From contig NZ_JH992943.1 of assembly GCF_000315485.1 (NCBI RefSeq), forward strand, positions 543,896 to 607,895: a stretch of DNA of 64,000 bases. Direction: 5' to 3'. Shown here piece after piece: positions 52,274 to 61,063 of the stretch (within the stretch, counting starts at the first letter, position 1; every line of letters begins with the position of its first letter). The position numbers and the translations under genes are program-made. The notes under the pieces were generated by a model, which was given only the letters and a program-made list of their open reading frames with translations, was not told the origin of the DNA and searched no databases. Source of the stretch: Bacteroides oleiciplenus YIT 12058 (GTDB lineage: Bacteria; Bacteroidota; Bacteroidia; Bacteroidales; Bacteroidaceae).

Positions 52274-52324
52274 ACTCCGCTGCAAGTTACTAAAAAAGTG
52301 TACATTTGCAGCGGAGTTTTTTTA
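52274..52324 (+). terminator. Rho-independent terminator of the DUF4251 gene
   Basis: 12-bp perfect stem, ACTCCGCTGCAA (52274-52285) with TTGCAGCGGAGT (52306-52317), then a run of T. The following gene's -7 box TATCTTTG (52323-52330) begins within the T-run. Confidence 0.9.
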
Positions 52325-52330
52325 TCTTTG
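52323..52330 (+). promoter_or_regulatory. -7 box for the LuxR-type regulator
   Basis: TATCTTTG eight bases before the ATG at 52339; with a typical +1 the leader would be almost absent. Confidence 0.5.
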
Positions 52331-52338
52331 TACCCGAT

Positions 52339-52998
52339 ATGAGAGAATTTATCATCGCAGACAATCAGGACATCACCAAAGCAGGTATGATGTTCTTGCT
52401 AAGCAGGCAAAAAGACACTGCCCTGTTGCTGGAAGCAGACAACAAGGGAGAATTGGTTCAGCAACTGCGCTTACATCCGCAAGCAGTAGTAATACTGGAC
52501 TATACGCTGTTTGACTTTTCGGGAGCAGACGAGCTGATAGTACTGCATGAGCGATTTAAAGAAGCAGACTGGTTACTTTTCTCAGACGAATTGAGCATGG
52601 AGTTTCTGCGGCAGGTATTATTCAGTAGTATGTCGTTTGGGGTGGTACTAAAGGATAATTCAAAAGAAGAAATACTATCCGCACTGCAATGTGCTTCGAG
52701 GAAAGAACGGTTCATTTGTAATCATGTGAGTAATCTGTTGTTATCCGGCAACAACGCTTCTCCCGCCCGCCCGACGCTGAAAGATGATTTACTGACGCCC
52801 GCTGAGCGTAGTGTGCTCAAAGAAATCGCTTTAGGAAAAACTACAAAGGAGATTGCAGCGGAGAAGAATCTTAGTTTCCATACGGTAAACAGCCACCGCA
52901 AAAACATATTCCGCAAGTTAGGGGTGAATAATGCGCACGAGGCCACTAAATATGCGATGAAGGCAGGGATTTTAGATCTGGTAGAATACTATATATAA
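52339..52998 (+). CDS. LuxR/NarL-type response regulator
   Basis: 219 residues from the ATG at 52339. N-terminal receiver-like domain (REFIIADNQDITKAGMMFLLS; phosphoacceptor position AVVILDYTLFDFSG, Asp about 56) and C-terminal LuxR helix-turn-helix (LTPAERSVLKEIALGKTTKEIAAEKNLSFHTVNSHRKNIFRKLGV). The acidic pocket near the start is reduced (ADNQD) and the usual threonine and lysine of the receiver are not clear, so phosphorylation is uncertain. No histidine kinase is adjacent. Confidence 0.85.
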   Translation: MREFIIADNQDITKAGMMFLLSRQKDTALLLEADNKGELVQQLRLHPQAVVILDYTLFDFSGADELIVLHERFKEADWLLFSDELSMEFLRQVLFSSMSFGVVLKDNSKEEILSALQCASRKERFICNHVSNLLLSGNNASPARPTLKDDLLTPAERSVLKEIALGKTTKEIAAEKNLSFHTVNSHRKNIFRKLGVNNAHEATKYAMKAGILDLVEYYI

Positions 52999-53027
52999 TC
53001 AGCCATAATCTCATTAGGACTGATCGT

Positions 53028-53092
53028 ATCATCAATGGCATTGATGGTAGGCATCATCGGCATTGATGATACCCATCATCCGTATTGATGAT
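53028..53092. repeat. Three tandem palindromic repeats
   Basis: Units at 53028-53045, 53052-53070 and 53074-53092 all follow ATCATC-(6)-ATTGAT; each is a near-palindrome. Between a regulator gene and the end of mnmA. Confidence 0.75.
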
Positions 53093-53200
53093 ATGCTCAC
53101 TCCCAGACTCATCCCTTCTCCATCCCGGACATTGGCTATTATCATTTAACTCAGAGCTATGCAGAAGCGAACACTCCGATGGCTTATGCATAACCAACCT

Positions 53201-54262
53201 TCAGACACAGATTTCCCCACTGCCGATACATATCCGGGAAGCCTCATCATAAACTACGCCGAATTGTCCCGGAGCGATGCCTTGCAGATTATCAACGGAA
53301 ATGATGCGATAGGCCTCTCCCTCCCGCATTAATTTCCCTTTCATAAACTCCGGTGTGTGCCGGATTTTAAAAGTAACATCCACTTCTTTATCCTCCTGCC
53401 AGGGATTTTCTGTAATAAAATGGAAATCGTGCATTTTGAATTCCCGACCGTATTGCCATTGTGTGTCGTATCCGCGAGAAACATAAAGCACATTTTCTTC
53501 AATATCCTTCCGAATAACAAACCAGGGACCGCCACTCAGCCCCAGACCTTTACGCTGCCCGATAGTATGAAACCAATATCCACGATGCGCACCGACCTTC
53601 TTACCGCTTTCCCACTCCACAATATCCCCTTCGCGCTCGCCAAGGAAACGGCGGACAAAGTCATTATAGTTAATCTTGCCCAGAAAGCAGATGCCCTGAC
53701 TGTCACGACGGCGGGCAGTGGGCAATCCTGCCATGCGGGCAATGTCCCGTACTTCCTGTTTCATCAACCCGCCCAAGGGAAACATTAGTTTGGAAACTTG
53801 CAGGTAATCAATCTGAGCGAGGAAATCAGTTTGGTCTTTTACCGGGTCTACGGCTGTGCCCAGCCATATCTTCCCGTCCTTACTGATGGTAGTGGCATAA
53901 TGGCCGGTGGCGGTAAAGTCAAATTCCTTGCCTACCTTCTGCTCGAAACAACCGAATTTGATGAACCGGTTGCACATCACATCAGGATTGGGAGTCAAGC
54001 CGCGACGGATTTTATCAATGGCATAGGCAGCTACCTGTTCCCAATATTCGTTCTGCAAATCTATCATCTCCAACGGCAAGCCATAACGGCGGGCAACAGC
54101 CGAAGCCATCTCCCAATCTTCTTCGGCCGAGCAATCCACATAATCGGTACCGTCCATTCCTATCTTAATGTAAAATAGAGACGGACGGTGACCCTGTTCA
54201 CAAAGAAGGTGTACGACAACAGAACTGTCGACACCTCCTGATAATAAAACAGCAATATTCAT
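53201..54262 (-). CDS. mnmA: tRNA-specific 2-thiouridylase MnmA
   Basis: 353 residues. P-loop-like PP-motif LLSGGVDSSV at the start, catalytic cysteine in NPDVMCNRFIKF (about 106) and the second in GICFLGK (about 195), then the C-terminal beta-barrel (VGAHRGYWFHTIGQRKGLGLSGGPWFV). It thiolates U34 of Glu, Gln and Lys tRNAs. Bacteroides often carry more than one mnmA-like gene, so this may be the main or a second copy. It ends about 26 bases downstream of metY on the same strand. Confidence 0.92.
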   Translation of the reverse strand: MNIAVLLSGGVDSSVVVHLLCEQGHRPSLFYIKIGMDGTDYVDCSAEEDWEMASAVARRYGLPLEMIDLQNEYWEQVAAYAIDKIRRGLTPNPDVMCNRFIKFGCFEQKVGKEFDFTATGHYATTISKDGKIWLGTAVDPVKDQTDFLAQIDYLQVSKLMFPLGGLMKQEVRDIARMAGLPTARRRDSQGICFLGKINYNDFVRRFLGEREGDIVEWESGKKVGAHRGYWFHTIGQRKGLGLSGGPWFVIRKDIEENVLYVSRGYDTQWQYGREFKMHDFHFITENPWQEDKEVDVTFKIRHTPEFMKGKLMREGEAYRIISVDNLQGIAPGQFGVVYDEASRICIGSGEICV

Positions 54263-54288
54263 TTAGTTAAAGAGTAGTTATCGTTCTT

Positions 54289-55575
54289 TTAAATCTTATT
54301 TAATGCCTGAGACAAGTCGTCCAGCAAATCAGCAATGTGTTCCGTACCGATGGACAAACGGATAGTTCCCGGCTTGATGCCTTGCTCTTCCAGTTCCTGC
54401 TCATTCAGTTGCGAATGGGTGGTGGTAGCAGGATGAATGACGAGAGACTTGACATCTGCCACATTCGCCAGAAGTGAGAATATCTGCAAGCTATCAATAA
54501 ATGTATGTGCTTCTTTCACTCCGCCTTTCACCTCGAAAGTAAAGATAGAGCCTGCTCCACCCGGAAAATATTTCTCATACAATGCATGGTCCGGATGTTC
54601 CGGCAATGACGGATGATTGACCGCTGCCACTTTAGGGTGCTTCTTCAGGAAATCAACCACCTTCAAGGCATTCTCCACATGACGTTCCACACGGAGGGAA
54701 AGCGTTTCCAGTCCCTGCAACAGAATGAATGCGTTGAACGGGCTAATAGTAGCCCCCGTGTCACGAAGCAACACGGCGCGGATACGTGTAACATAAGCCG
54801 CAGCCCCCGCAGCATCCGTAAACCGTACGCCATGATAGCAAGGTTCCGGTTCGGTGAGTTGGGGGAACTTGCCGGAAGCCACCCAGTCGAACTTACCGCT
54901 ATCCACAATCACACCGCCCAAGGACGTGCCATGACCGCCGATGAACTTCGTAGCAGAATGGACTACGATATCCGCCCCGTGCTCTATGGGACGTATCAGG
55001 TAAGGAGTACCGAACGTATTATCAATAATCAATGGAATCCGGTGGCGATGGGCTATTTCGGCAATGGCATCAATATCAATGATATTGGAATTGGGATTGC
55101 CCAGAGTTTCGATAAATACGGCTTTCGTATTCTCTTGTATCGCCTTCTCAAAGTTCGAGAGTTCCGTGGGGTCTACAAAAGTGGTGGTCACTCCGTAGGC
55201 CGGCAAGGTATGCGCCAACAGATTATAGGTACCTCCGTAGATGGTCTTGGCCGAAACAATATGATCTCCGGCACGGGTGATATTCTCGAAAGCATAAGTG
55301 ACGGCAGCAGCTCCCGAGGCAACCGCCAGTGCAGCAACCCCACCTTCCAGTGCAGCTACACGAGCCTCGAACACACCTTGCGTGGAGTTTGTCAGCCTAC
55401 CGTAAATGTTGCCCGCATCTTGCAGGCCGAAGCGTGCGGCGGCATGGGCAGAGTTGCGAAATACGTATGAAGTAGTTTGGTAAATGGGCACGGCACGTGC
55501 ATCGGTAGCCGGGTCGGGTTGTTCTTGTCCTACGTGGAGTTGAAGCGTCTCGAAATGCAATTTCTTTGTTTCCAT
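54289..55575 (-). CDS. metY: O-acetylhomoserine sulfhydrylase (Cys/Met metabolism PLP enzyme)
   Basis: 428 residues from the ATG at 55575, which follows a good promoter; the open frame runs 32 codons further. Cys/Met metabolism PLP fold: YQTTSYVFRNSAHAAARFGLQ..G.IYGRLTNST, PLP lysine in VHSATKFIGGHGTS, and the C-terminal QIFSLLANVADVKSLVIHPATTTHSQL. The length and the N-terminal HFETLQLHVGQEQPDPAT favour O-acetylhomoserine (thiol)-lyase, making homocysteine directly from sulfide, over cystathionine gamma-synthase. It would supply the substrate of MetH. With mnmA it forms a sulfur-related pair. Confidence 0.9.
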   Translation of the reverse strand: METKKLHFETLQLHVGQEQPDPATDARAVPIYQTTSYVFRNSAHAAARFGLQDAGNIYGRLTNSTQGVFEARVAALEGGVAALAVASGAAAVTYAFENITRAGDHIVSAKTIYGGTYNLLAHTLPAYGVTTTFVDPTELSNFEKAIQENTKAVFIETLGNPNSNIIDIDAIAEIAHRHRIPLIIDNTFGTPYLIRPIEHGADIVVHSATKFIGGHGTSLGGVIVDSGKFDWVASGKFPQLTEPEPCYHGVRFTDAAGAAAYVTRIRAVLLRDTGATISPFNAFILLQGLETLSLRVERHVENALKVVDFLKKHPKVAAVNHPSLPEHPDHALYEKYFPGGAGSIFTFEVKGGVKEAHTFIDSLQIFSLLANVADVKSLVIHPATTTHSQLNEQELEEQGIKPGTIRLSIGTEHIADLLDDLSQALNKI

Positions 55576-55610
55576 TGTCGTTGTATTTTTTAGGATTAAT
55601 TGATTGAGTG

Positions 55611-55618
55611 CAAAGATA
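55611..55618 (-). promoter_or_regulatory. -7 box for metY
   Basis: TATCTTTG on the minus strand, 35 bases upstream of the ATG at 55575. The divergent protease gene has TAAATTTG at 55698-55705. Confidence 0.6.
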
Positions 55619-55731
55619 AGTGGATGTCCTGACATGGGCAATGGCACAAGATAGGGAATTTTATACCACATTTATGGTAGATAAACAAACTATTCGCTAA
55701 ATTTGCAACGAAAACCAAACGATAGATACAG

Positions 55732-57084
55732 ATGAGAAGAAGGAATATACAGCTTTTCCTACTATTGGGAGTCCTTGCAATGACAAGCTTATTCTCTTGT
55801 GGAGTAGACCGTTGGCCGGAATACTACAAGTGGACCGGACGCGATTTGTGGATAGACAGCATCATGCGCGAAGAATATCTTTGGTTTGAAGACATCCCCG
55901 CCTCCAAAGAGCTGAATTACTTCCTCGACCCGGCAGCTTTTCTGGATAAAATAAAATCTCCGCTCGATAAAGGATATTCCAGCGTCGATACATTGTATGC
56001 CACTCCTCCGCCAAGCTATGGTTTCGACTATACGCTATATCGCATTGCTGACAATGACACTGCTTATAATGCATTGATTACGTACGTCATACCCGAATCT
56101 CCCGCCGCCGAAATCGGTCTGGTACGAGGTGAGTGGATTATGATGATTAATGATGATTATATCACCAAGAAAACCGAGTCATTACTGAACGAAGGTGAAA
56201 ACCAAAAGCTATTATTGGGAAAATATAGTAGCCAGGAAAATGAAGAAGGCGAAAAAGTGGGTATCATTCAATCCTACCGTGAGGCCTATTTGCCTGCTTC
56301 CCGCCCAGTGGAAGATGTTGTCATACCCACTTACGGCATCCTCACCGGCGGAACCCTGAATGTAGGTTATCTGGTCTATAACAGTTTCAGTACAGACTAT
56401 AACAATGAATTACTTCGCCTCTCCCAATACTATAAAGATAATAATATAACAGATTTCGTTCTCGACCTGCGTTACAATGCCGGTGGAGCAATGGAGAGTG
56501 TACAACTGCTGGCAAGCATACTGGCACCTGCCGACAAACTGGGCAGTCCTTTTGCCTCACTGCTATACAGCCAGAAACGGGCAGCCAAGGACCGTGAACT
56601 GACGCTCGATCCCCAACTCCTACAAGGAGGCGCCAACTTAAATCTGCCGAAAGTATATATCCTCACCACCACAACAACTGCTGCAGCTTCAGAGATGCTG
56701 ATTAATTGCTTGAAACCTTATATGGACATAGTGATAGTAGGCGGCAACACCAAAGGAGAAGTTGTAGCCACAGAAAGTTTCCCGAGCAATAAATTCCTGT
56801 GGGTGCTCCGTCCCGTTGTGTGCGAGGTATTCAATTCCGAAGGCGAAGCCGATTATGCCAGTGGCTTCACTCCTGACTATGCAGTCAGTGCACTGAGCGA
56901 TTTTGCTAAGGTATTGCCGCTGGGTGATCCAAATGAAGAACTGCTAAGTGCCGCATTAGGTATCATCGACGGCAGCATCGTGCTTCCTGAACCCGAGCCG
57001 GAACCGGAACCTGAAACGCAAATGACAGCTGTGAAAAGTGTGAAAGTAAAACGCACCTTCCGCAGTGGCCTTATAATTAAATAA
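55732..57084 (+). CDS. S41-family (C-terminal-processing type) peptidase, lipoprotein
   Basis: 450 residues. Lipoprotein signal ending SLFSC (about Cys 23). Residues about 95-170 resemble a PDZ-like domain (YVIPESPAAEIGLVRGEWIMMIN), then the S41 core: DFVLDLRYNAGGAMESVQLLAS and the catalytic serine in TTTAAASEMLINCLKP with KGEVVATESF downstream. The C-terminus has an acidic Pro-Glu repeat (PEPEPEPEPE, about 422-432). It cleaves peptides in the periplasm or at the surface. Followed after 6 bases by a lipoprotein gene. Confidence 0.85.
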   Translation: MRRRNIQLFLLLGVLAMTSLFSCGVDRWPEYYKWTGRDLWIDSIMREEYLWFEDIPASKELNYFLDPAAFLDKIKSPLDKGYSSVDTLYATPPPSYGFDYTLYRIADNDTAYNALITYVIPESPAAEIGLVRGEWIMMINDDYITKKTESLLNEGENQKLLLGKYSSQENEEGEKVGIIQSYREAYLPASRPVEDVVIPTYGILTGGTLNVGYLVYNSFSTDYNNELLRLSQYYKDNNITDFVLDLRYNAGGAMESVQLLASILAPADKLGSPFASLLYSQKRAAKDRELTLDPQLLQGGANLNLPKVYILTTTTTAAASEMLINCLKPYMDIVIVGGNTKGEVVATESFPSNKFLWVLRPVVCEVFNSEGEADYASGFTPDYAVSALSDFAKVLPLGDPNEELLSAALGIIDGSIVLPEPEPEPEPETQMTAVKSVKVKRTFRSGLIIK

Positions 57085-57090
57085 ATCAAT

Positions 57091-57969
57091 ATGAAGAAAA
57101 ACATTTTCGCAGCCTTGCTCTTTATTGGAGCATTGACAGCTTGTAGTGATAGTGATGAAGGTTCGGGCATACCCGATGAGCCCAAATATCCCGTAACTAA
57201 TTTCTCGAAAATAGAATTAACGGAAGTCAAGCAAGAACCGAACGTACCGGCTGTCACTGTTACCCAAACCTATAACTATAATGCCACCGGCAGGCTGACA
57301 GACTTTACAATAATGCAAAGTTTCGTAGCCGGAGGAGAACAGTTTAAGATAGAAAATACTACTAATGTTGTTTATGAGGATCATAAGGCGATAGTGACAG
57401 ACGAAATAAATAATGTATCTACTTATACACTAGATGATAACGGCTATGCCATCAGTTGTGTACGTCAGGAAACAAATGGAAAAATACGTTCTTACACGTT
57501 CGACTATCTAATCAATACAGAAGGAAAATATTTTCTGAAGACTATAACGGAAACATTGAATGGAAATCAACCTTACTCCGCTATCAATATAGATTACAGC
57601 AATTTCAGAGCATTGCGCATCACGGAACAGGTAGACTCTTACGAGCAAACCTATACAGCCAGCACATCCGTAGGCAATGAAATAGCCAACAAATCAGAGA
57701 TACCATTTTTGTTTCTGGTAGAGCTATACCCCCTTTCACTCCATACCGCGGCTGTATATGGAAAGTTTTTGGGAGATGCATACAATACTCTGATTACCCA
57801 GCTCGTACCGGATGGAAACAGTGAGAGCCAGGAAACCACTACCTACGCTTATGACTTCACCCAAAAAGGTATCGACATTTCATATGAAGAGACTACAAAA
57901 TACTACGACGATAGAGGCAAAGTCCACACCCTTACTCGCACCATAGACTATATAATGGAAAATAAATAA
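57091..57969 (+). CDS. DUF4595-like lipoprotein
   Basis: 292 residues. Lipoprotein signal ending GALTAC; an acidic linker (SDSDEGSGIPDEP) then RHS/YD-like beta hairpins (TQTYNYNATGRLTDFTIMQ, VYEDHKAIVTDEINNVSTYTLDDNGYAISCVRQ, YDFTQKGIDISYEE). This resembles the DUF4595 (porin-like with YD spacing) family of Bacteroides. Function unknown. Co-transcribed with the S41 peptidase. Confidence 0.65.
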   Translation: MKKNIFAALLFIGALTACSDSDEGSGIPDEPKYPVTNFSKIELTEVKQEPNVPAVTVTQTYNYNATGRLTDFTIMQSFVAGGEQFKIENTTNVVYEDHKAIVTDEINNVSTYTLDDNGYAISCVRQETNGKIRSYTFDYLINTEGKYFLKTITETLNGNQPYSAINIDYSNFRALRITEQVDSYEQTYTASTSVGNEIANKSEIPFLFLVELYPLSLHTAAVYGKFLGDAYNTLITQLVPDGNSESQETTTYAYDFTQKGIDISYEETTKYYDDRGKVHTLTRTIDYIMENK

Positions 57970-57974
57970 GAATA

Positions 57975-58802
57975 TTATCTCTTAAAGAACTTATCAAAGA
58001 AAAGAATTTGGTAATCAATGGAATTATTCCAATATTGACCATTATGTGCACCGGGACGGGTAATAAAGTCATGACTGATTTTCTTCTCCAGAAGACTTTC
58101 GTGTAATGCTTTGTTCACTTTCAGGAAGAAGTCCTGTTCGCCACAATCAATAATTAATGCGAGATCACCATCCTTTATCTTATCAATCTGAGTGATAACC
58201 GTGTGCTGATCCCATAAAGCCTTGTCAGCTTCGTATTCACCCAGTTGCAAGTTCATCTCCCAATTCTTCGGAAACGGACGGATGTCAACTCCCCCACTGG
58301 TGCTTCCTCCTGCACCAAACGTATCGTTATGACGGATTGCCAGCCACAATGCTCCATGCCCGCCCATACTCAAGCCGGTAATGGCACGTGCTTTTCTATC
58401 AGGAATAGTAGTGTAGTTTTTATCGGTATAATTCACCAGTTCTGAGCTTACAAATGTTTCATAACGGTATGCCGGATTTTTTGGGCTATCCCAGTACCAA
58501 CTGTTTTTACCATCGGGACATACGAAAATGATTCCTTTCTCATCCGCAATTTTGGGCAACTCCGGTTTAATTCCCATCCAGGTACGCGCATTGCCACCAT
58601 AACCATGCAACAAATAAATCACCGGACAAGCCTCTGTCTTCCCTCCTAATGCCTTATCAGGAAGCACATACACCACCTGCACCTCTTTATTCATAGACGG
58701 GCTTTTCACCATCACCGTATCTACTCGTGCCGCCTGCACCGCAACAGCAACGAACAGCAACAAAATGCTAAATAAAATCTGTTTTCTTTTCATGTTTTTC
58801 AT
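57975..58802 (-). CDS. Secreted alpha/beta-hydrolase esterase (XynC/FrmB-like)
   Basis: 275 residues. Signal peptide, then an esterase D-like fold: VIYLLHGYGGNARTW (oxyanion loop), catalytic serine in ITGLSMGGHGALWLA (GxSxG), aspartate in IIDCGEQDFFLK and histidine in RPGAHNGQYW. These secreted esterases remove acyl groups (for example acetyl or feruloyl) from plant glycans, or act on small esters. It converges on the DUF4595 gene with five bases between. Confidence 0.85.
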   Translation of the reverse strand: MKNMKRKQILFSILLLFVAVAVQAARVDTVMVKSPSMNKEVQVVYVLPDKALGGKTEACPVIYLLHGYGGNARTWMGIKPELPKIADEKGIIFVCPDGKNSWYWDSPKNPAYRYETFVSSELVNYTDKNYTTIPDRKARAITGLSMGGHGALWLAIRHNDTFGAGGSTSGGVDIRPFPKNWEMNLQLGEYEADKALWDQHTVITQIDKIKDGDLALIIDCGEQDFFLKVNKALHESLLEKKISHDFITRPGAHNGQYWNNSIDYQILFFDKFFKR

Positions 58803-58858
58803 TCATTAATAATCTCTATAATAGGCGGCAATATTAGTAATAAAATTCAAAAAATTAG

Positions 58859-58866
58859 TATGTTTG
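58859..58866 (+). promoter_or_regulatory. -7 box for the CNNM/CorC gene
   Basis: TATGTTTG, 25 bases before the ATG at 58892. Confidence 0.55.
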
Positions 58867-58891
58867 CAACATAAAACTATTCAAAACCTAT

Positions 58892-60184
58892 ATGGAATTT
58901 ATTATTATTGTACTTTTATTAGTGTTGAACGGCGTTTTTGCTATGTATGAAATAGCATTGGTATCGTCCAGCAAAGCACGACTCGAAACCCTTGCCGGCA
59001 AGGGAAACAAAAGAGCCAAAGGCGTACTGAAACAATTGGAAGAGCCCGAAAAGTTTCTTTCTACCATTCAAATCGGCATCACTCTCATCGGCATTGTATC
59101 CGGTGCCTTCGGTGGTGTTGCCATTGCCGACAACGTAGCTCCGTTGTTTGCTTCTATTCCAGGAGCAGCTCCTTATGCCAAAGACCTTGCCATGATTACA
59201 ACGGTGGCAATCATTACCTACCTTTCACTCATCATCGGTGAGTTGGTTCCCAAATCCATTGCCTTGAGTAATCCGGAACGCTATGCAACTCTGCTCAGCC
59301 CGGTTATGATTATACTAACCAAGGTTTCTTATCCCTTCGTTGCCCTGCTCAGCTTCTCCACCAAAATCATGAATAAACTGATTGGTTTGAATAATGGAGA
59401 AGAACGCACCATGACACAGGATGAACTGAAAATGATTCTGCATCAAAGTTCGGAACAAGGTGTTATTGATAAGGAAGAAACCGAAATGCTGCGGGATGTA
59501 TTCCGCTTCTCGGATAAGCGTGCCAATGAACTGATGACTTACCGTCGCGACATCGTCGTACTGCATCCTACGCATACACATGAAGAAGTACTGCAAATCA
59601 TCCGTGAGCAACATTTCAGCAAATATCTATTGGTAGAAAAGGGAAAAGATGATATTATCGGTGTGGTATCCGTCAAAGATATCATCCTGATGTTAGGCAG
59701 CGAAGAACCATTTGATTTACGCAGTATAGCCCGTCCCCCCCTGTTTATTCCGGAAAGTTTATATGCAAAGAAAGTTTTAGAGGTATTTAAGAAGAACAAA
59801 AATAAGTTCGGAGTTGTTGTAGACGAGTATGGTAACACCGCAGGTATCATCACCCTGCACGACCTGACAGAAAGCATCTTCGGAGACATTCTTGAAGAGA
59901 ACGAAACAGAAGAAGAAGAGATCGTCATGCGGCAGGATGGTTCGATGCTCGTTGAAGCCTCCATGAATATAGATGATTTTATGGAGGAGATGGGAATCCT
60001 GAGCTACGATGACCTGAAAGAAGAAGATTTTACCACACTGAGCGGACTCGCCATGTTCCTCATCGGACGGGTGCCGAAAGCCGGAGAATTGTTCAGCTAC
60101 AAGAACCTGCAGTTCGAAGTTGTGGACATGGACCGTGGACGAGTGGACAAACTACTCGTCATCAAAAAAGAAGAGGAAGAATAG
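58892..60184 (+). CDS. CNNM/CorC-HlyC-type membrane transporter
   Basis: 430 residues. N-terminal CNNM (DUF21) domain with four hydrophobic segments (about 1-175; EEPEKFLSTIQIGITLIGIVSGAFGG and IGELVPKSIALSNPE), a pair of CBS domains (about 205-330; VVDEYGNTAGIITLHDLTESIFGDI) and the C-terminal CorC/HlyC domain. The family transports Mg2+ or related ions; the older name hemolysin is misleading. Full length, no anomalies. Confidence 0.92.
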   Translation: MEFIIIVLLLVLNGVFAMYEIALVSSSKARLETLAGKGNKRAKGVLKQLEEPEKFLSTIQIGITLIGIVSGAFGGVAIADNVAPLFASIPGAAPYAKDLAMITTVAIITYLSLIIGELVPKSIALSNPERYATLLSPVMIILTKVSYPFVALLSFSTKIMNKLIGLNNGEERTMTQDELKMILHQSSEQGVIDKEETEMLRDVFRFSDKRANELMTYRRDIVVLHPTHTHEEVLQIIREQHFSKYLLVEKGKDDIIGVVSVKDIILMLGSEEPFDLRSIARPPLFIPESLYAKKVLEVFKKNKNKFGVVVDEYGNTAGIITLHDLTESIFGDILEENETEEEEIVMRQDGSMLVEASMNIDDFMEEMGILSYDDLKEEDFTTLSGLAMFLIGRVPKAGELFSYKNLQFEVVDMDRGRVDKLLVIKKEEEE

Positions 60185-60224
60185 CTAAATTGCATTTTAT
60201 ATATTAACTTAAACCATTAAAGCA

Positions 60225-60710
60225 ATGAAAAAAGTAATGATGATTGCAGCTATCGCTGCTGCATTGGTATCCTGCCAATCAAAAGGAACTCAGAACAATA
60301 ATACAGCTGTAGATGAAGGCGAAGGCGTAATGGCTGTTGCCGGAAATGACTCTTCTGCCGTAGCCGTATATGAAGGTCTCCTTCCTGCTGCCGACGGTCC
60401 GGGTATCCAATATGTATTGAGCGTGGACAGTGTAGGTCCTGACGGAGAAAGCGGCTATACACTGGTAATGACTTATCTGGATGCAGAAGGTCAGGGACAG
60501 AACAAGAGCTTCACTTCCAAAGGTAAGAAACAAGTCATCAAAAAGACAGTGAACAACAAACCAAAGACAGCCTACAAACTAACACCGAATGATGGTGACG
60601 CTCCCGTCTACTTTGTAGTAGTGAACGATACAACTCTGCGTTTGGTCAATGATAGTTTGCAGGAAGCTGTCAGCGACCTGAACTACGATATTATTCAAGT
60701 GAAGAAATAA
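60225..60710 (+). CDS. NlpE-like lipoprotein
   Basis: 161 residues. Lipoprotein signal ending ALVSC (Cys 17). The segment VYEGLLPAADGPGIQYVLSV(D) is the N-terminal NlpE signature (Y-x-G-x-L-P-x-A-D-x-x-G-I) of the copper-resistance and envelope-stress lipoprotein, but the usual CxxC motif is missing. Ends at a strong terminator. Perhaps an envelope sensor; no Cpx homologue is visible here. Confidence 0.8.
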   Translation: MKKVMMIAAIAAALVSCQSKGTQNNNTAVDEGEGVMAVAGNDSSAVAVYEGLLPAADGPGIQYVLSVDSVGPDGESGYTLVMTYLDAEGQGQNKSFTSKGKKQVIKKTVNNKPKTAYKLTPNDGDAPVYFVVVNDTTLRLVNDSLQEAVSDLNYDIIQVKK

Positions 60711-60730
60711 TCAGCAAAACCTTTCATGTA

Positions 60731-60766
60731 AGAGGAGCTAAATAGAGTGTTTAGCTCCTCTTTTTT
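60731..60766 (+). terminator. Rho-independent terminator after the NlpE-like gene
   Basis: AGAGGAGCTAAA (60731-60742) pairs perfectly with TTTAGCTCCTCT (60750-60761), followed by a T-run. Confidence 0.92.
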
Positions 60767-60810
60767 GTGCTATTTTTTTTATTTCCCCATTTCTCCCACC
60801 AAAATATACT

Positions 60811-61038
60811 GATTGGAACAATATATATAACGATTGGAACAATATTTTAAGTCTTCTATTCTTGTAACACGTACCTTTGTCCTATCAGATAAATGAAGAC
60901 AATCATATCATACTCGCAATATAGAAATTAGAATCATAGGCTTTTTAAATTCATAGTTAGTTGGCAATAGGTATTCTTATAGGTTATTTTAGGTAGATTG
61001 TTTATTGAAAAGCGGCTGTTGTGAGACATCCGCTTTTT
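60811..61038 (+). ncRNA. Orphan promoter-to-terminator unit (candidate small RNA)
   Basis: Two 14-base exact direct repeats (GATTGGAACAATAT at 60811-60824 and 60832-60845, 21 bases apart) precede a TACCTTTG -7 box (60872-60879). About 130 bases later is a terminator, AAAAGCGG (61008-61015) with CCGCTTTT (61030-61037). Between lie only a 12-codon open frame (starting 60893) and no gene. The unit sits between two convergent genes and runs towards the end of the beta-galactosidase gene. Possibly a regulated small RNA, or a promoter left behind by rearrangement. Confidence 0.45.
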
Positions 61039-61063
61039 ATTCATATGTAGCAACAACAATGTA

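Noticed and set aside
53028..53092. Short CRISPR array
   Set aside because: Units are palindromic and contiguous with only a few bases between; no spacers and no cas genes.
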